From Arsukibacterium sp. UBA3155 (GTDB lineage: Bacteria > Pseudomonadota > Gammaproteobacteria > Enterobacterales > Alteromonadaceae): 64,000 nt of DNA. The notes under the pieces were generated by a model. The model made no database searches, was not told the origin of the DNA, and worked only from the letters and a program-made list of their open reading frames with translations. The stretch is taken from NCBI GenBank assembly GCA_002364615.1, contig DEYP01000008.1, positions 40,216 through 104,215 on the forward strand, in the 5' to 3' direction. The position numbers and the translations under genes are program-made. Below are positions 20,144-29,577 of this stretch, in pieces (position 1 is the stretch's first letter; each line of letters starts with the position of its first letter).

Positions 20144-20727
20144 AGTTCTCCCTGCTGTGGAAACAGCGTAGTGTCGATAAGTTCGCAAATACAATGTAGT
20201 AAAAAGGTATAGCATTCGAATACCCTGGCCGGTCGGTGCGCGGGTATTTTTAGCTCAACATCCTGCTGGTTCAGCAGGCCGGCCAGATCACTGTCGTTAT
20301 CAATAGTCAGCGCGATTACTTTCATATCGCTGGTTACTGCTGCTTCGACTGCCTTAATTAAACTTTGTTCGGAACCGGTCAGCGAAATTACCAGCAGCAC
20401 ATCTGCACCGCTGCCGAGTGCCCGCACCTGGCGTGCCAGAAAGTCCTGGTTAATATGGTTATTCGGATGCAGGCTCGAAATATCGTCCTGCAGCGCCAGT
20501 GCCGGCAGACAGGGCCGTTCGGTTTCAAACTGATCCAATAGCAGCTGGGCAAAGTGGCAGGCCAGAGCCTGACTGGCCCCGGCGCCGCAGCATAGCACTT
20601 TGCCACCGTTTATCAGGCTATTGACGATAACCAGCGCACTGTTTTCAATCGGTTCCGCCAGCGCTTCGCTGGTTGCGATCATGGTTTGGATATTTTCACT
20701 GAAAAGTTGTCGGATATGTTCCTGCAT
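20140..20727 (-). CDS. diaA: DnaA initiator-associating protein DiaA (SIS domain)
   Basis: 195-residue SIS-fold protein close in length to E. coli DiaA, which forms tetramers that load several DnaA molecules onto oriC. The sequence is related to phosphoheptose isomerase GmhA, as seen in GGKVLCCGAGASQALACHFAQLLLD and NDSDLAGLLNQQDVELKIP. Gene order (between yraN and dolP) argues for DiaA over GmhA. It overlaps the dolP start by four bases. Confidence 0.9.
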   Translation of the reverse strand: MQEHIRQLFSENIQTMIATSEALAEPIENSALVIVNSLINGGKVLCCGAGASQALACHFAQLLLDQFETERPCLPALALQDDISSLHPNNHINQDFLARQVRALGSGADVLLVISLTGSEQSLIKAVEAAVTSDMKVIALTIDNDSDLAGLLNQQDVELKIPAHRPARVFECYTFLLHCICELIDTTLFPQQGEL

Positions 20728-20739
20728 TACCCTGTCCTT

Positions 20740-21084
20740 TTAACTGAATGCGTTCTGCAACCAGTTGTAATGAAACGGCTCACGCCCCTCAATTGCCAAT
20801 ACATCGATGCGGCATGGCTGACTCTGGCCACCATGCTGCTGTAAATACCAGCGCACGGCCCGCAGCAGCTTCTGCTGCTTGGCCACGGTAACGGCTGCCA
20901 GCGCGCCGCCAAACGCGTTACTGGCGCGGTATTTTACCTCAATAAACACCAGTTGCTGGTTCTGACGCATAACTAAATCTATTTCGCCGGCTTTGCACTG
21001 GAAATTACAGCACACCAGGGTCAGGCCTTGCTGCTGCAAATAGTCGAGCGCCAGTTGCTCGTAGTATTGCCCTTTATTGTTCAT
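20740..21084 (-). CDS. yraN: YraN family protein (UPF0102)
   Basis: 114-residue protein with a predicted restriction-endonuclease-like fold. The nuclease-type residues are visible in AGEIDLVMRQNQQLVFIEVKYR, which holds the conserved D-x(n)-E-x-K pattern. The function of YraN is not established, though involvement in DNA metabolism is plausible. It lies between lpoA (30 bases upstream) and diaA (12 bases downstream) in the conserved order. Confidence 0.92.
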   Translation of the reverse strand: MNNKGQYYEQLALDYLQQQGLTLVCCNFQCKAGEIDLVMRQNQQLVFIEVKYRASNAFGGALAAVTVAKQQKLLRAVRWYLQQHGGQSQPCRIDVLAIEGREPFHYNWLQNAFS

Positions 21085-21114
21085 GACGAGTTTCTCATCA
21101 CCATTTGCTGATGC

Positions 21115-22968
21115 TCAGGGTTCTTGCACGGAAATAAGCCGGTTGTTGCGGTAGCTGGCCCAGCTTAAGCGCCGCACAATACTGCCATGCTGGTCCAGGC
21201 TAAGCTGACCGGTCAGACCGGAAAACACCAGAGCAGGCAAATGTTGTTGTTGTTTTAATCTGGCAATTAGCTGATAGGCGTCATGGCCCATAGCAAACAG
21301 CCGTTGTAATATTTCATCCTGATCGGTAAACAGTTGCTGATATTGCTCGCGTAATTGTACGCTGCTTTGCTCGCCCAGCATCCATGGCATCTCGGTGAAG
21401 GTCAGGCCATTTAAATCGCGCTGCTCGTTGCTATCCAGGCTGGCACTAAAACTACGTGAACTGGCGTACACCGGTAAGCGCGGGGCGGTTTGGTTTACTG
21501 AGACATCGACATAAGGTTTGAATAGCCGGGTTTGCACCGGATCGGCCAGCAGGTAAATGGCGTCGATATCCAGCCGGCTATGCGGCTCGGCTTCCAGTTT
21601 GGTTTTACTGCTCACCAGACTGCTGATACTGCGAATACGGTTCTGGCTGATGTCGGTTTCCAGCAGTTCACTGATAATCGTTTCCAGCTCTGCTTTGGCA
21701 CTAAACTGATAAAGTTCGGGAGCTGAGTGGCCCATTGCCTGCCACTGCGCGGCAAAATGCTGCTGCATCCGCTGGCTGATATTGTTTCTGGCGCTAATCA
21801 CCACCGGGCGCTGATAATTTTTTTGCTGAAAAAGCGCCGCCATCTGGCTGGCTTCATCTTCTAAACTTAGTGCATAAAAGAAATGATCTTCCCGCTTTGG
21901 CTGTACCGGATCACGACTGTTTAAAAACAAGGTGGGCCAGGGCCAGTCAGCCTGCTGGCTGATCATATCAACCTGGTCCCGCAACAAGGGGCCAATTACA
22001 AAATCGACCATCTGTTGTTTTAAGCTTAAGGTTATTTGCTCCGGGCTTTGCTGGCTATCAATAAAGATCAGCTGCGCGGTCGTTTGCTGTGCGCTGGCGG
22101 CGCTGATTAATCCATATTGCAGGGCCTTGGCATGCGCCCGGAAGTTTCCGCTTAATGGCAGCAATATGCCAATCCGGCTGGGTTGATAAGGCGTTAACGT
22201 TAGCAGTTGCTGCAGTGCCTCGGGCAAGGCATCAGGTCCTGGCATCTGAGGGTAGCGCTGATGCCATGCTGCCAGCGCTTGCTGCAATGCCTGTTGCTGA
22301 CCAATATTCTGGCGGCTAAGCTCAGCCAGATTTAGCCAGGCCAGCTGGCGGTTTGTGGCATTGGTGCGCAAAGCGGTAAGGTTTGCCGGGCTTAGCGCGG
22401 TAAGTTGCTGCCACAATATATTCCAGAGCTGGGCATAGTTTTCAGTGCTTTGCTGTTGCTGGTCCAGTTGCAGCAACCAGCGGCTGGCCGCCAGGCTACG
22501 CTGCTGTTTGGCGTAAAACTGCGCGCCCTGCCATAAATAGTCGCTTAAATCTGCTTGTGGTAGCGTATCAAGCGGCGTGTTTTCCAACAGTGCATCGGCG
22601 CGTTCCAGCTCATTATTTGCCAGGTAGGCTTGCAGCAATAGCACGATATTGCGCTGGCGGATAAGAGAGTATTCACTGGTAGCCAATGTATGGGTTATCG
22701 CCAGCGCCAGCGGATACTGTTGTTGTGCCAATGCGGCCCGGGCGGCCCGCAGCAAATGTATTTGCCTGGCTTCACCCTGGTATTCACGTGCTTGCTGATA
22801 TAAATCTGCGGCAGCTTCAGCCTTGGTTGCCGGCACTTCCTGCCCGATAACTGCTGCGGGGCGCTCAACGGTAGTTTGAGGTTGCTGGGCACAGCTGGCT
22901 AACAGGCTGCACAGGCTTAAAAATAGCAGTGGCTTTAATTTGCTGGAATTCACGTTGCACAGTACCAT
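21115..22968 (-). CDS. lpoA: Penicillin-binding protein activator LpoA
   Basis: Outer-membrane lipoprotein of 617 residues that reaches through the periplasm to stimulate the bifunctional peptidoglycan synthase PBP1A. The lipobox LLASC places the lipidated cysteine at residue 26. Residues about 50-250 are helical TPR-like repeats unusually rich in glutamine, and residues about 260-600 resemble a type I periplasmic-binding fold (RIGILLPLSGNFRAHAKALQ, DFVIGPLLRDQVDMI). It is the first gene of the lpoA-yraN-diaA-dolP operon and is divergent from rsmI. Confidence 0.95.
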   Translation of the reverse strand: MVLCNVNSSKLKPLLFLSLCSLLASCAQQPQTTVERPAAVIGQEVPATKAEAAADLYQQAREYQGEARQIHLLRAARAALAQQQYPLALAITHTLATSEYSLIRQRNIVLLLQAYLANNELERADALLENTPLDTLPQADLSDYLWQGAQFYAKQQRSLAASRWLLQLDQQQQSTENYAQLWNILWQQLTALSPANLTALRTNATNRQLAWLNLAELSRQNIGQQQALQQALAAWHQRYPQMPGPDALPEALQQLLTLTPYQPSRIGILLPLSGNFRAHAKALQYGLISAASAQQTTAQLIFIDSQQSPEQITLSLKQQMVDFVIGPLLRDQVDMISQQADWPWPTLFLNSRDPVQPKREDHFFYALSLEDEASQMAALFQQKNYQRPVVISARNNISQRMQQHFAAQWQAMGHSAPELYQFSAKAELETIISELLETDISQNRIRSISSLVSSKTKLEAEPHSRLDIDAIYLLADPVQTRLFKPYVDVSVNQTAPRLPVYASSRSFSASLDSNEQRDLNGLTFTEMPWMLGEQSSVQLREQYQQLFTDQDEILQRLFAMGHDAYQLIARLKQQQHLPALVFSGLTGQLSLDQHGSIVRRLSWASYRNNRLISVQEP

Positions 22969-23029
22969 TAGGCTTTTAATAGGGCTATCTTACTTAGACT
23001 GTCCGCCAAGCTCAATTAAATAGCGAAAT

Positions 23030-23881
23030 ATGACGAAACAAACCGGAATTTTATACGTTGTCGCCACGCCGATAGGCAATTTAGCGGATATCAGCGAGCG
23101 CGCTATCACTACCCTAAAGCAGGTTAGCTGTATCGCCGCTGAAGATACCCGCCATACTGGTAAATTACTGGCGCACTTAGGGGTGCAAACCCGCACTCTG
23201 GCATTGCACGATCATAATGAAAAGCAACGCGCGGCTAGTATTATTGAGCGCTGTCTGGCTGGTGAGGATCTGGCACTGGTATCGGATGCCGGAACCCCAC
23301 TGATCAGCGACCCGGGCTATAACCTAGTGCGGCAGTGTCGGGAAGCCGGAGTCAGGGTAATACCCATACCCGGGCCAAGCGCTGTTATTACTGCACTTTG
23401 CGCGGCAGGGCTGCCGACAGACAAATTTTTATTTATTGGTTTTCTGGCGGCAAAAAGCAGTCAGCGTCAGAGCCAGCTATCAGCATTGCCAGTTGATGTG
23501 GGCACTATTGTTTGTTATGAAACCGCCCGGCGTATTCAGGCCTGTTTAGATGATGTCGCGCTGGTGCTGGGCGCCGACCGTGAATTAGTGCTGGCTAAAG
23601 AATTGACCAAAACCTTTGAAGCCTTTTGTCATGGCACCGCTGCAGAGATCCAGGCCTGGTTAAACGACGACCCGCAGCGCTGTCAGGGTGAAATGGTGCT
23701 GATGATTACCTCAACGCCAGCCAAAGCGGCCAGTGACATTAGTGAGCAGGTGCAGCAAACCTTAAAAATTCTGCTGGCCGAACTGCCGGTGAAACAGGCC
23801 GCAGCGCTTACCGCGCAAATTCATAATGAAAAGAAAAACCCGCTTTATAAGCTGGCATTAGAATGGGCTGGTGCCAGCTGA
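23030..23881 (+). CDS. rsmI: 16S rRNA (cytidine-1402-2'-O)-methyltransferase RsmI
   Basis: 283-residue class III methyltransferase that modifies C1402 in the decoding centre of 16S rRNA. GILYVVATPIGNLADIS at the N-terminus, AEDTRHT, LVSDAGTPLISDPGYNL and PGPSAVITAL are family motifs. Divergence from lpoA, with 61 bases between them, is the standard arrangement. Its 3' end carries the promoter of rnpB. Confidence 0.97.
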   Translation: MTKQTGILYVVATPIGNLADISERAITTLKQVSCIAAEDTRHTGKLLAHLGVQTRTLALHDHNEKQRAASIIERCLAGEDLALVSDAGTPLISDPGYNLVRQCREAGVRVIPIPGPSAVITALCAAGLPTDKFLFIGFLAAKSSQRQSQLSALPVDVGTIVCYETARRIQACLDDVALVLGADRELVLAKELTKTFEAFCHGTAAEIQAWLNDDPQRCQGEMVLMITSTPAKAASDISEQVQQTLKILLAELPVKQAAALTAQIHNEKKNPLYKLALEWAGAS

Positions 23882-23890
23882 TAAAAAGGG

Positions 23891-23896
23891 TATAAT
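23891..23896 (+). promoter_or_regulatory. -10 element of the rnpB promoter
   Basis: A perfect TATAAT lies 7 bases before the predicted RNA start at 23904 and 9 bases after the rsmI stop. No good -35 is visible at the expected distance. Confidence 0.7.
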
Positions 23897-23903
23897 CCGC
23901 GCT

Positions 23904-24268
<365 letters not shown>

Positions 24269-24339
24269 TTTTTTAATTGATTCAGCCTTAATTACCAGCG
24301 TCTTTGCCAGCGTCCAGCGCTGGAGTTAATGGTTAGCGC

Positions 24340-24966
24340 TCAGTAGTCGCTGAACCCTGCCTTGTCTGCCCCTGGCAGATCTTGCTGCACAATATTAAGC
24401 GCCTTGACCAGTTGCTGCTTACCGGTGGTAATACGGATAGCCTGTGCTGGCAGGGTTTCCTGTTGCCAGGGATGCCAGATTTTCATTTCAAATTCCTGCT
24501 GCGGCAGATCCGCAAAGTAAGCCTCACCGTTGGCGTTGGTCATAGCGGTAAATTGACTGCCACTGACATAGAGATAAGCCAGCATATTGTCATGGATATT
24601 GCAGCCAAGCGTCACTACCCCTGCCTGATCAAACATCACCGGCGCTTCCGGTTTGCCGGAATACAGGCGTAGTTCAAATACTTTAGCAGGCGAAAATGAA
24701 TAGACATGATGGCGGGTTTTATCCAGGTTCGGAAATTCGACTAATGCGCCCTGCGACACAATACTGACAAAAGGCTGAAAGTTCAGGTCTTTTTGGATTA
24801 CCTGTGCCGTTGCCGGCGCATTTAGGGCTGGATATTTATCGTTTACCAGCTCAATAACAGCAAATGGCAACGGCTTTTTTGCAGCATCAGTAATGGTGAT
24901 AAAAAGCTCAGCAGCGATGCTTTGCAATGGAACAATAAAGAAAATCAATAAGATGTACTTTGGCAT
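24340..24966 (-). CDS. Cupredoxin-like periplasmic protein (methylamine-utilisation-like)
   Basis: Exported protein of about 208 residues with a blue-copper-like fold. Using the start at 24966 (further upstream in-frame starts exist, up to 25026, and none has a strong ribosome site), a signal peptide covers residues 1-19. Possible copper ligands are H86/H87 (TRHHVYSFSP) and C122-x2-H125-x2-M128 (GCNIHDNM), the full type 1 copper set. A C-terminal Ig-like part follows (NANGEAYFADLPQQEF). Related proteins are often labelled methylamine utilisation protein without evidence. It is divergent from a barrel gene whose start lies only 83 bases away, so the two may work together. Copper binding and any redox role are inferred. 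Confidence 0.75.
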   Translation of the reverse strand: MPKYILLIFFIVPLQSIAAELFITITDAAKKPLPFAVIELVNDKYPALNAPATAQVIQKDLNFQPFVSIVSQGALVEFPNLDKTRHHVYSFSPAKVFELRLYSGKPEAPVMFDQAGVVTLGCNIHDNMLAYLYVSGSQFTAMTNANGEAYFADLPQQEFEMKIWHPWQQETLPAQAIRITTGKQQLVKALNIVQQDLPGADKAGFSDY

Positions 24967-25049
24967 CGTGATGCTCAGTATTAGCAAACAGGCAATTAAC
25001 ATAGTACATTTAAACCAGAATAACATTGAAAATTACTGAGAGGTTGCTG

Positions 25050-26288
25050 ATGACAGCGCAGTTAATTCGCCAGATAGTCGCAGTCACTGGTGCTTTTCTG
25101 GCATTTAGCAGTTCTGCGGTTGAACTTAGCTATAAAGCGAAAGGCGAGTTTTTCCTGTCGCAAACTGAGCCTGCCGACCGGGTGAGTAAAAACTGGCTGA
25201 ACGGCGGTACAGGTCAGTTACATTACTCGGTGCAACCGCTAAGTGCCGGACCGCAATACTTAACTATAGATCTGCTGACTGACTCAGCTTTTTCTGCCAG
25301 GCTTAACAGCCAATGGCATGCCAGCCCGGAAGCGGGTTTCTCTGTTACCGAAGCCTGGTTGGGTTGGTCCCCCTTACCCGTTAACGGCTATCGGATCCGT
25401 GGCCGCCTTGGTTATTTCTACCCGCAATTGTCGCTGGAAAACACCGATATGGCCTGGACATCGCCTTACAGCAGTACTTTTTCTGCCATTAATAGCTGGG
25501 TTGCGGAGGAGGTCCGTACCCGGGGTGGCGAATTGGTTATCAGCCGGCCTGGCCGGTTCTTTCAAACGAATCACAGCTGGAGCGGGGTCATTGGCGCTTT
25601 TCAGGGCAATGATCCTGCTGGCACATTGCTAGCCTGGCGCGGTTTTGCGCTGCATAACCTGCAAACGGGTATAGGGGAACGGGTTAATTTTGCCGATTAT
25701 CCCAGCTTGCAGACAGGCGATTTGTCGTTGCAGAATTCATGGGTTGAGCCCACCAGGGAACTGGACCACCGAAGCGGCTATTACCTTGGGTTGCATTGGG
25801 AATATGGCCAGAAAACCCGGCTGCGGGCTTATTATTACGACAATAATGGCGACCCTTTGCTGTTCAGCCATCAACAGTATGCCTGGCGTACCCGATTCAG
25901 CAGTTTAGCGGCACAGCATAGAATAAATGACAACTGGCAGCTGGTAGCCCAGTGGTTAACCGGTAATACGCTAATGGGCCCGGCGGCGGTAGATGCAGAT
26001 TACTCCGCCTGGTTTTTACTGGCGCACTGGCAGCAAGGAAAGCTGAGCGCCACGTTGCGCTACGATGATTTTAAGGTCGATGACAAAGATTTAACCGAGG
26101 GCGACGATAACAACGGCAATGGCGAAGCCATATTACTGGCACTAGGGTACCAGTTCAATAATCGGCTCAGGCTCAGTGCTGAGCACGTTCGGCTGAACAG
26201 TACACAACTGAACCGCCAACAATGGGATTGGCAGATTAAGCAGCAGCAATCGCTCAGCAAGCTGATACTAAGCTGGCGCTGGCAATAA
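25050..26288 (+). CDS. Predicted outer-membrane beta-barrel protein, unknown function
   Basis: I do not recognise a named family. The start at 25050 follows GAGAGG and gives a signal peptide (about 1-23, ending SSA). The 412-residue mature region alternates hydrophobic and polar residues in many short strands rich in Tyr and Trp (TRLRAYYYDN, ATLRYDDFKVDDKD, RLRLSAEHVRL) and ends LSWRWQ, as expected of a porin-like barrel. An acidic loop EGDDNNGNGE could bind cations. It is divergent from the cupredoxin-like gene, which suggests a shared promoter region and perhaps a metal- or redox-related role. Confidence 0.6.
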   Translation: MTAQLIRQIVAVTGAFLAFSSSAVELSYKAKGEFFLSQTEPADRVSKNWLNGGTGQLHYSVQPLSAGPQYLTIDLLTDSAFSARLNSQWHASPEAGFSVTEAWLGWSPLPVNGYRIRGRLGYFYPQLSLENTDMAWTSPYSSTFSAINSWVAEEVRTRGGELVISRPGRFFQTNHSWSGVIGAFQGNDPAGTLLAWRGFALHNLQTGIGERVNFADYPSLQTGDLSLQNSWVEPTRELDHRSGYYLGLHWEYGQKTRLRAYYYDNNGDPLLFSHQQYAWRTRFSSLAAQHRINDNWQLVAQWLTGNTLMGPAAVDADYSAWFLLAHWQQGKLSATLRYDDFKVDDKDLTEGDDNNGNGEAILLALGYQFNNRLRLSAEHVRLNSTQLNRQQWDWQIKQQQSLSKLILSWRWQ

Positions 26289-26309
26289 AAAAGCCCGCAC
26301 AAGGCGGGC
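26287..26309 (-). terminator. Rho-independent terminator of the TonB-dependent receptor gene
   Basis: Read on the minus strand, GCCCGC and GCGGGC arms (26304-26309 and 26293-26298) enclose a 5-base loop and are followed by TTTTTT. It lies 26 bases past the receptor stop. Confidence 0.85.
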
Positions 26310-26335
26310 GAAAGGTACCAGGAACAACGTGGGAT

Positions 26336-29335
26336 TTAGAAGTCGATACCGACTGACAACTGAATTCTACGTGGCAGGTAGAAACTACGGGCCTCGCCGT
26401 AATTTGCCTGATAATCGTAGGGGTTCACGTTGTAGCCAGTCTGACGGTCGAACAGGTTAAAGATATCAATCTGAAACTTCATATTCAGTTTGTCAGTTAC
26501 TGCAAAGTTCTGGGTGTAGTTTAAATCTACCTGCCAGTGACTTGATGTTCTGCGACTTCCGGCTTTTTCTGCATAAGCGTTGGCAGCATAGTAAGAACTG
26601 GTTGGTGCATGGCCGTAATACTCAGCTGACCAGGTTTCCCATGCCTGGCCTGATTGATACAGGAAGTACGCACCGACATTGGCATCCCAGTCCAGAGTAT
26701 AGTAACCGAACACTTTGAGTAGGTGCGGCTTGTCTGAGCTTAAGGTGCCATCTTTATTATCCCAGGAGAATTTACCCGGTTCGTCATTATAAAATGATGA
26801 GCCGATAAAGGTATTGGCATCATTAGTGGTGGTGGTATTGTCCTGGTCAAAGTTACCGGTGTAACGGCTCCAGACATAAGACGCATTAAGGTAGGTGCGA
26901 TCGCCAATCCATTCTGCTTCAATGCTGGCTTCCCAGTATTTGGTATAGCCACCGTCTACTTCAGCAATAACATAACTTGAACCGCCAATTTCTGAGCGAT
27001 AGTCCGCAAGCTCAGGAATATACAAGCCTTTGGCGGCAATATCCGCTGGTACCTGGCCATTGCCGTAAGTGCCGGATAAACGGCCGGCGTTGGGCACATC
27101 TTCCCAGAAATTAGAGCCTTTACGATGGCGGATATGGCCACGCAAATATAACTGACTGCTCATGGCTTTGGTGGTACCGATGGTAAATTCATCTATCCGG
27201 CGTGGTTTTAAACCATCGGCAAAAAACTTACCTGAAGATGAACCGCGATAGCGTTCTTCAACAAAGTCACCGTCTTCATCAAAGTAGACATCGGTGATCC
27301 GGTTCAGGGTTGACCTATCCCAGGATGCAGCGCGGGCCAGTGAGTTAGCTTCAGGGTGATAGACGGCAACGTTACCAAATACGGTGTTTTCACCGTCATA
27401 ACGCCAGGTTACGCCTAGCCGCGGCTGAATCATATCGTCCCAGTCCATGGTATACATTTTGTATTTGTTGCCGGGGGCCAGTTCATAACCTGACAGGTTA
27501 TTGGCATTTTCCCGCAAGCCCTGACCGTATAACACATCTTTACTGATCAACACACCGATGTTGTACTCGAAATCGCCCGAGGTAATGGTGTCGTTAATTT
27601 CCAGGTTATAGGTTTTAACTGACGACTCCAATACGTTCAGCTCACTGCCGACACTCGGGTCGGCACCAACGATGGTCGCCTGATAGAATGCGCCAGGTAC
27701 GGTAGTGCTTAAGCCACCAAGGAAACCAATGGTACCCCAGCCATTTGAAACACGACTCAGCTCTTCTTTCAGTTCAGAGTATTTCACGCCAATATGGAAG
27801 TTGTGCCAGGCATTGCCCAGCTCCATTTCCCGGTCCAGTGCAATTTCAACGCTCTGGCGCGAGAACTCGGTAATATCAAACTGGTTATAACCGCCTACGC
27901 GGCCACCACCAGCACGGTTACCACTATCATCGATATAGCCATATTGGTTAATAAGCGTTTGTGCTGCTGCATTAAACGCAGCATTTTCCGGGGTATCTGG
28001 TCTTAAAGTCGGCACACTGAACCTGCCCATCTGGTTCAGGTTATTCAAATCGAGGCTCGAGCCAATCGTTGGGTTAACACTGAGAATGGTATCGGGCGTA
28101 CCAGACGATTTCAGTGAAAAATTATTAATGTTAAAGGTCAGCGCGGTGTCACCATCAATCAGCCAGGAGCCATCGAGGGTAAAGATATCCTGCTCTGCTT
28201 TCTCACCTAATGAACCTTCATTACTATCCAGCGTACCAATAGAGGCGCCTACTACTTCACGATCTGAGCTACGCTGGCTGATATTGAATAGCAAGTCGTC
28301 AGCGGCTGCCCAGGTTAACTTGCCAAAAAACTCATCGCGGGTGCTGTTATAACTTTTGACCGGACCGTACGCGGTTTCTTTATTTACCCGGTCAACTTCC
28401 GGCCGGTAATAAGAACCATAAAAATACAACGCATCTTTGATGACCGGCCCGCCAAAACCAGCGGTTATCCAGCTTTGGTCGAGCTCGTATGGCACATCGC
28501 CGGTAATGTCAGATACCATGCTTTTATCTTGCAGCTTGTATTCTACACTGCCTTTATATTCATCAGTACCAGATTTAGATACAGTGTCGATAGCGAAACC
28601 GCCCGAGCGGTTAAAGCCTACAGCTTTGGCACCACCGCGGTCCATCGATACGTGCAACACGTCGTGAGTTGAGGGTTCTGATGCCAGGTTACCAAATAGT
28701 GGTAGTGATACATCAACACCGTCGAAACCATACTTGTTATCAACCCCTGAACCACCCGCTGCAGGGCCAAGAGTGGCATTCTCGGAATACTGGACGCCTG
28801 GAATTAACTTTAGTAAGTCCCGGTAATCCTGGCCGATGGGTAAACTCTCGATGGCGGTGGCACCGAGCGAGTTAGTTAAGCTGGAATTACCTTCCCGGAC
28901 GATAGTGGTGCCAACAATTTCAATGACTTCAATATTGCTGGTACTACCATCCAGCTGGACATCAACATTTGATGTTTGCTCCAGTCGTACTTCTACCTCT
29001 GTGCGGCGCACAGAACCATCGGCGGCAGTAAAGGTTAACTGGTAACGGCCAGGGATCAATAAAGGTAGCGAATAGCTACCATCATCTTTCGTAACCGCGG
29101 TGCGGGTGCCAGGTAACACATTACTGGTGGCGGTAACGGTAACGCCAGCCAGCGAGGTACCTGTTTGCTCGGTAGTGACTTTACCGCGAATGCCACCCAC
29201 CTGTTGTGCGGCAACAGGGGCACAAGTCAGGATACCTGCCAGTACGACAGCGGTGACAGTAGTGGGGGAGCGAAAAGCGAATTGGGTGGCTTGCGCCAAT
29301 CTGTTTTTTATAAATTTAAGCTCGGTATACTTCAT
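26336..29335 (-). CDS. Oar-like TonB-dependent receptor
   Basis: Outer-membrane receptor of 999 residues with a signal peptide of about 43 residues, a carboxypeptidase-regulatory-like domain (about 47-130; GGIRGKVTTEQTGTSLAGV, DDGSYSLPLLIPGRY), a plug domain (about 145-260) and a long barrel ending in IQLSVGIDF with a terminal Phe. This architecture matches the OmpA-related Oar group of Alteromonadales and Xanthomonadales rather than siderophore receptors. Members are thought to import oligosaccharides or peptides or to help export surface proteins. No TonB box was recognised. It is monocistronic with its own terminator and a 242-base AT-rich upstream region. The substrate is unknown; neighbouring wall-peptide genes make muropeptides one possibility. 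Confidence 0.88.
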   Translation of the reverse strand: MKYTELKFIKNRLAQATQFAFRSPTTVTAVVLAGILTCAPVAAQQVGGIRGKVTTEQTGTSLAGVTVTATSNVLPGTRTAVTKDDGSYSLPLLIPGRYQLTFTAADGSVRRTEVEVRLEQTSNVDVQLDGSTSNIEVIEIVGTTIVREGNSSLTNSLGATAIESLPIGQDYRDLLKLIPGVQYSENATLGPAAGGSGVDNKYGFDGVDVSLPLFGNLASEPSTHDVLHVSMDRGGAKAVGFNRSGGFAIDTVSKSGTDEYKGSVEYKLQDKSMVSDITGDVPYELDQSWITAGFGGPVIKDALYFYGSYYRPEVDRVNKETAYGPVKSYNSTRDEFFGKLTWAAADDLLFNISQRSSDREVVGASIGTLDSNEGSLGEKAEQDIFTLDGSWLIDGDTALTFNINNFSLKSSGTPDTILSVNPTIGSSLDLNNLNQMGRFSVPTLRPDTPENAAFNAAAQTLINQYGYIDDSGNRAGGGRVGGYNQFDITEFSRQSVEIALDREMELGNAWHNFHIGVKYSELKEELSRVSNGWGTIGFLGGLSTTVPGAFYQATIVGADPSVGSELNVLESSVKTYNLEINDTITSGDFEYNIGVLISKDVLYGQGLRENANNLSGYELAPGNKYKMYTMDWDDMIQPRLGVTWRYDGENTVFGNVAVYHPEANSLARAASWDRSTLNRITDVYFDEDGDFVEERYRGSSSGKFFADGLKPRRIDEFTIGTTKAMSSQLYLRGHIRHRKGSNFWEDVPNAGRLSGTYGNGQVPADIAAKGLYIPELADYRSEIGGSSYVIAEVDGGYTKYWEASIEAEWIGDRTYLNASYVWSRYTGNFDQDNTTTTNDANTFIGSSFYNDEPGKFSWDNKDGTLSSDKPHLLKVFGYYTLDWDANVGAYFLYQSGQAWETWSAEYYGHAPTSSYYAANAYAEKAGSRRTSSHWQVDLNYTQNFAVTDKLNMKFQIDIFNLFDRQTGYNVNPYDYQANYGEARSFYLPRRIQLSVGIDF

Positions 29336-29491
29336 CAGTATCTCTCCTGGAGTTGCGTATTGTAGCTGTCCGTAACAGGGTTCTGCTTGCCCTTTTTAAT
29401 ACCCGTTTCTATATAAAGTGCGAGGTGTTTATTTTCTGCACAAAATTAACATAGCAATAATTTTTTGGTTTTGAAAATAATTTATGCTAAA

Positions 29492-29505
29492 AATTATTAA
29501 TAATT
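29492..29505. promoter_or_regulatory. Perfect 14-base AT palindrome upstream of the NlpC/P60 operon
   Basis: AATTATTAATAATT is its own reverse complement and lies 72 bases before the NlpC/P60 start, in the gap shared with the TonB receptor. It could be an operator, but the surrounding region is very AT-rich, so chance is a real alternative. Confidence 0.25.
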
Positions 29506-29577
29506 GGAATATTTGATTCTATTTGCAGCTATTATAAAAGTCAGCCGGCATTTTTCCGCTGCTAAAAAGAGGACAAA

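Noticed and set aside
20140-20727. Phosphoheptose isomerase GmhA as identity of the SIS protein
   Set aside because: Gene order between yraN and dolP and the 195-residue length fit DiaA; no heptose synthesis genes are near.
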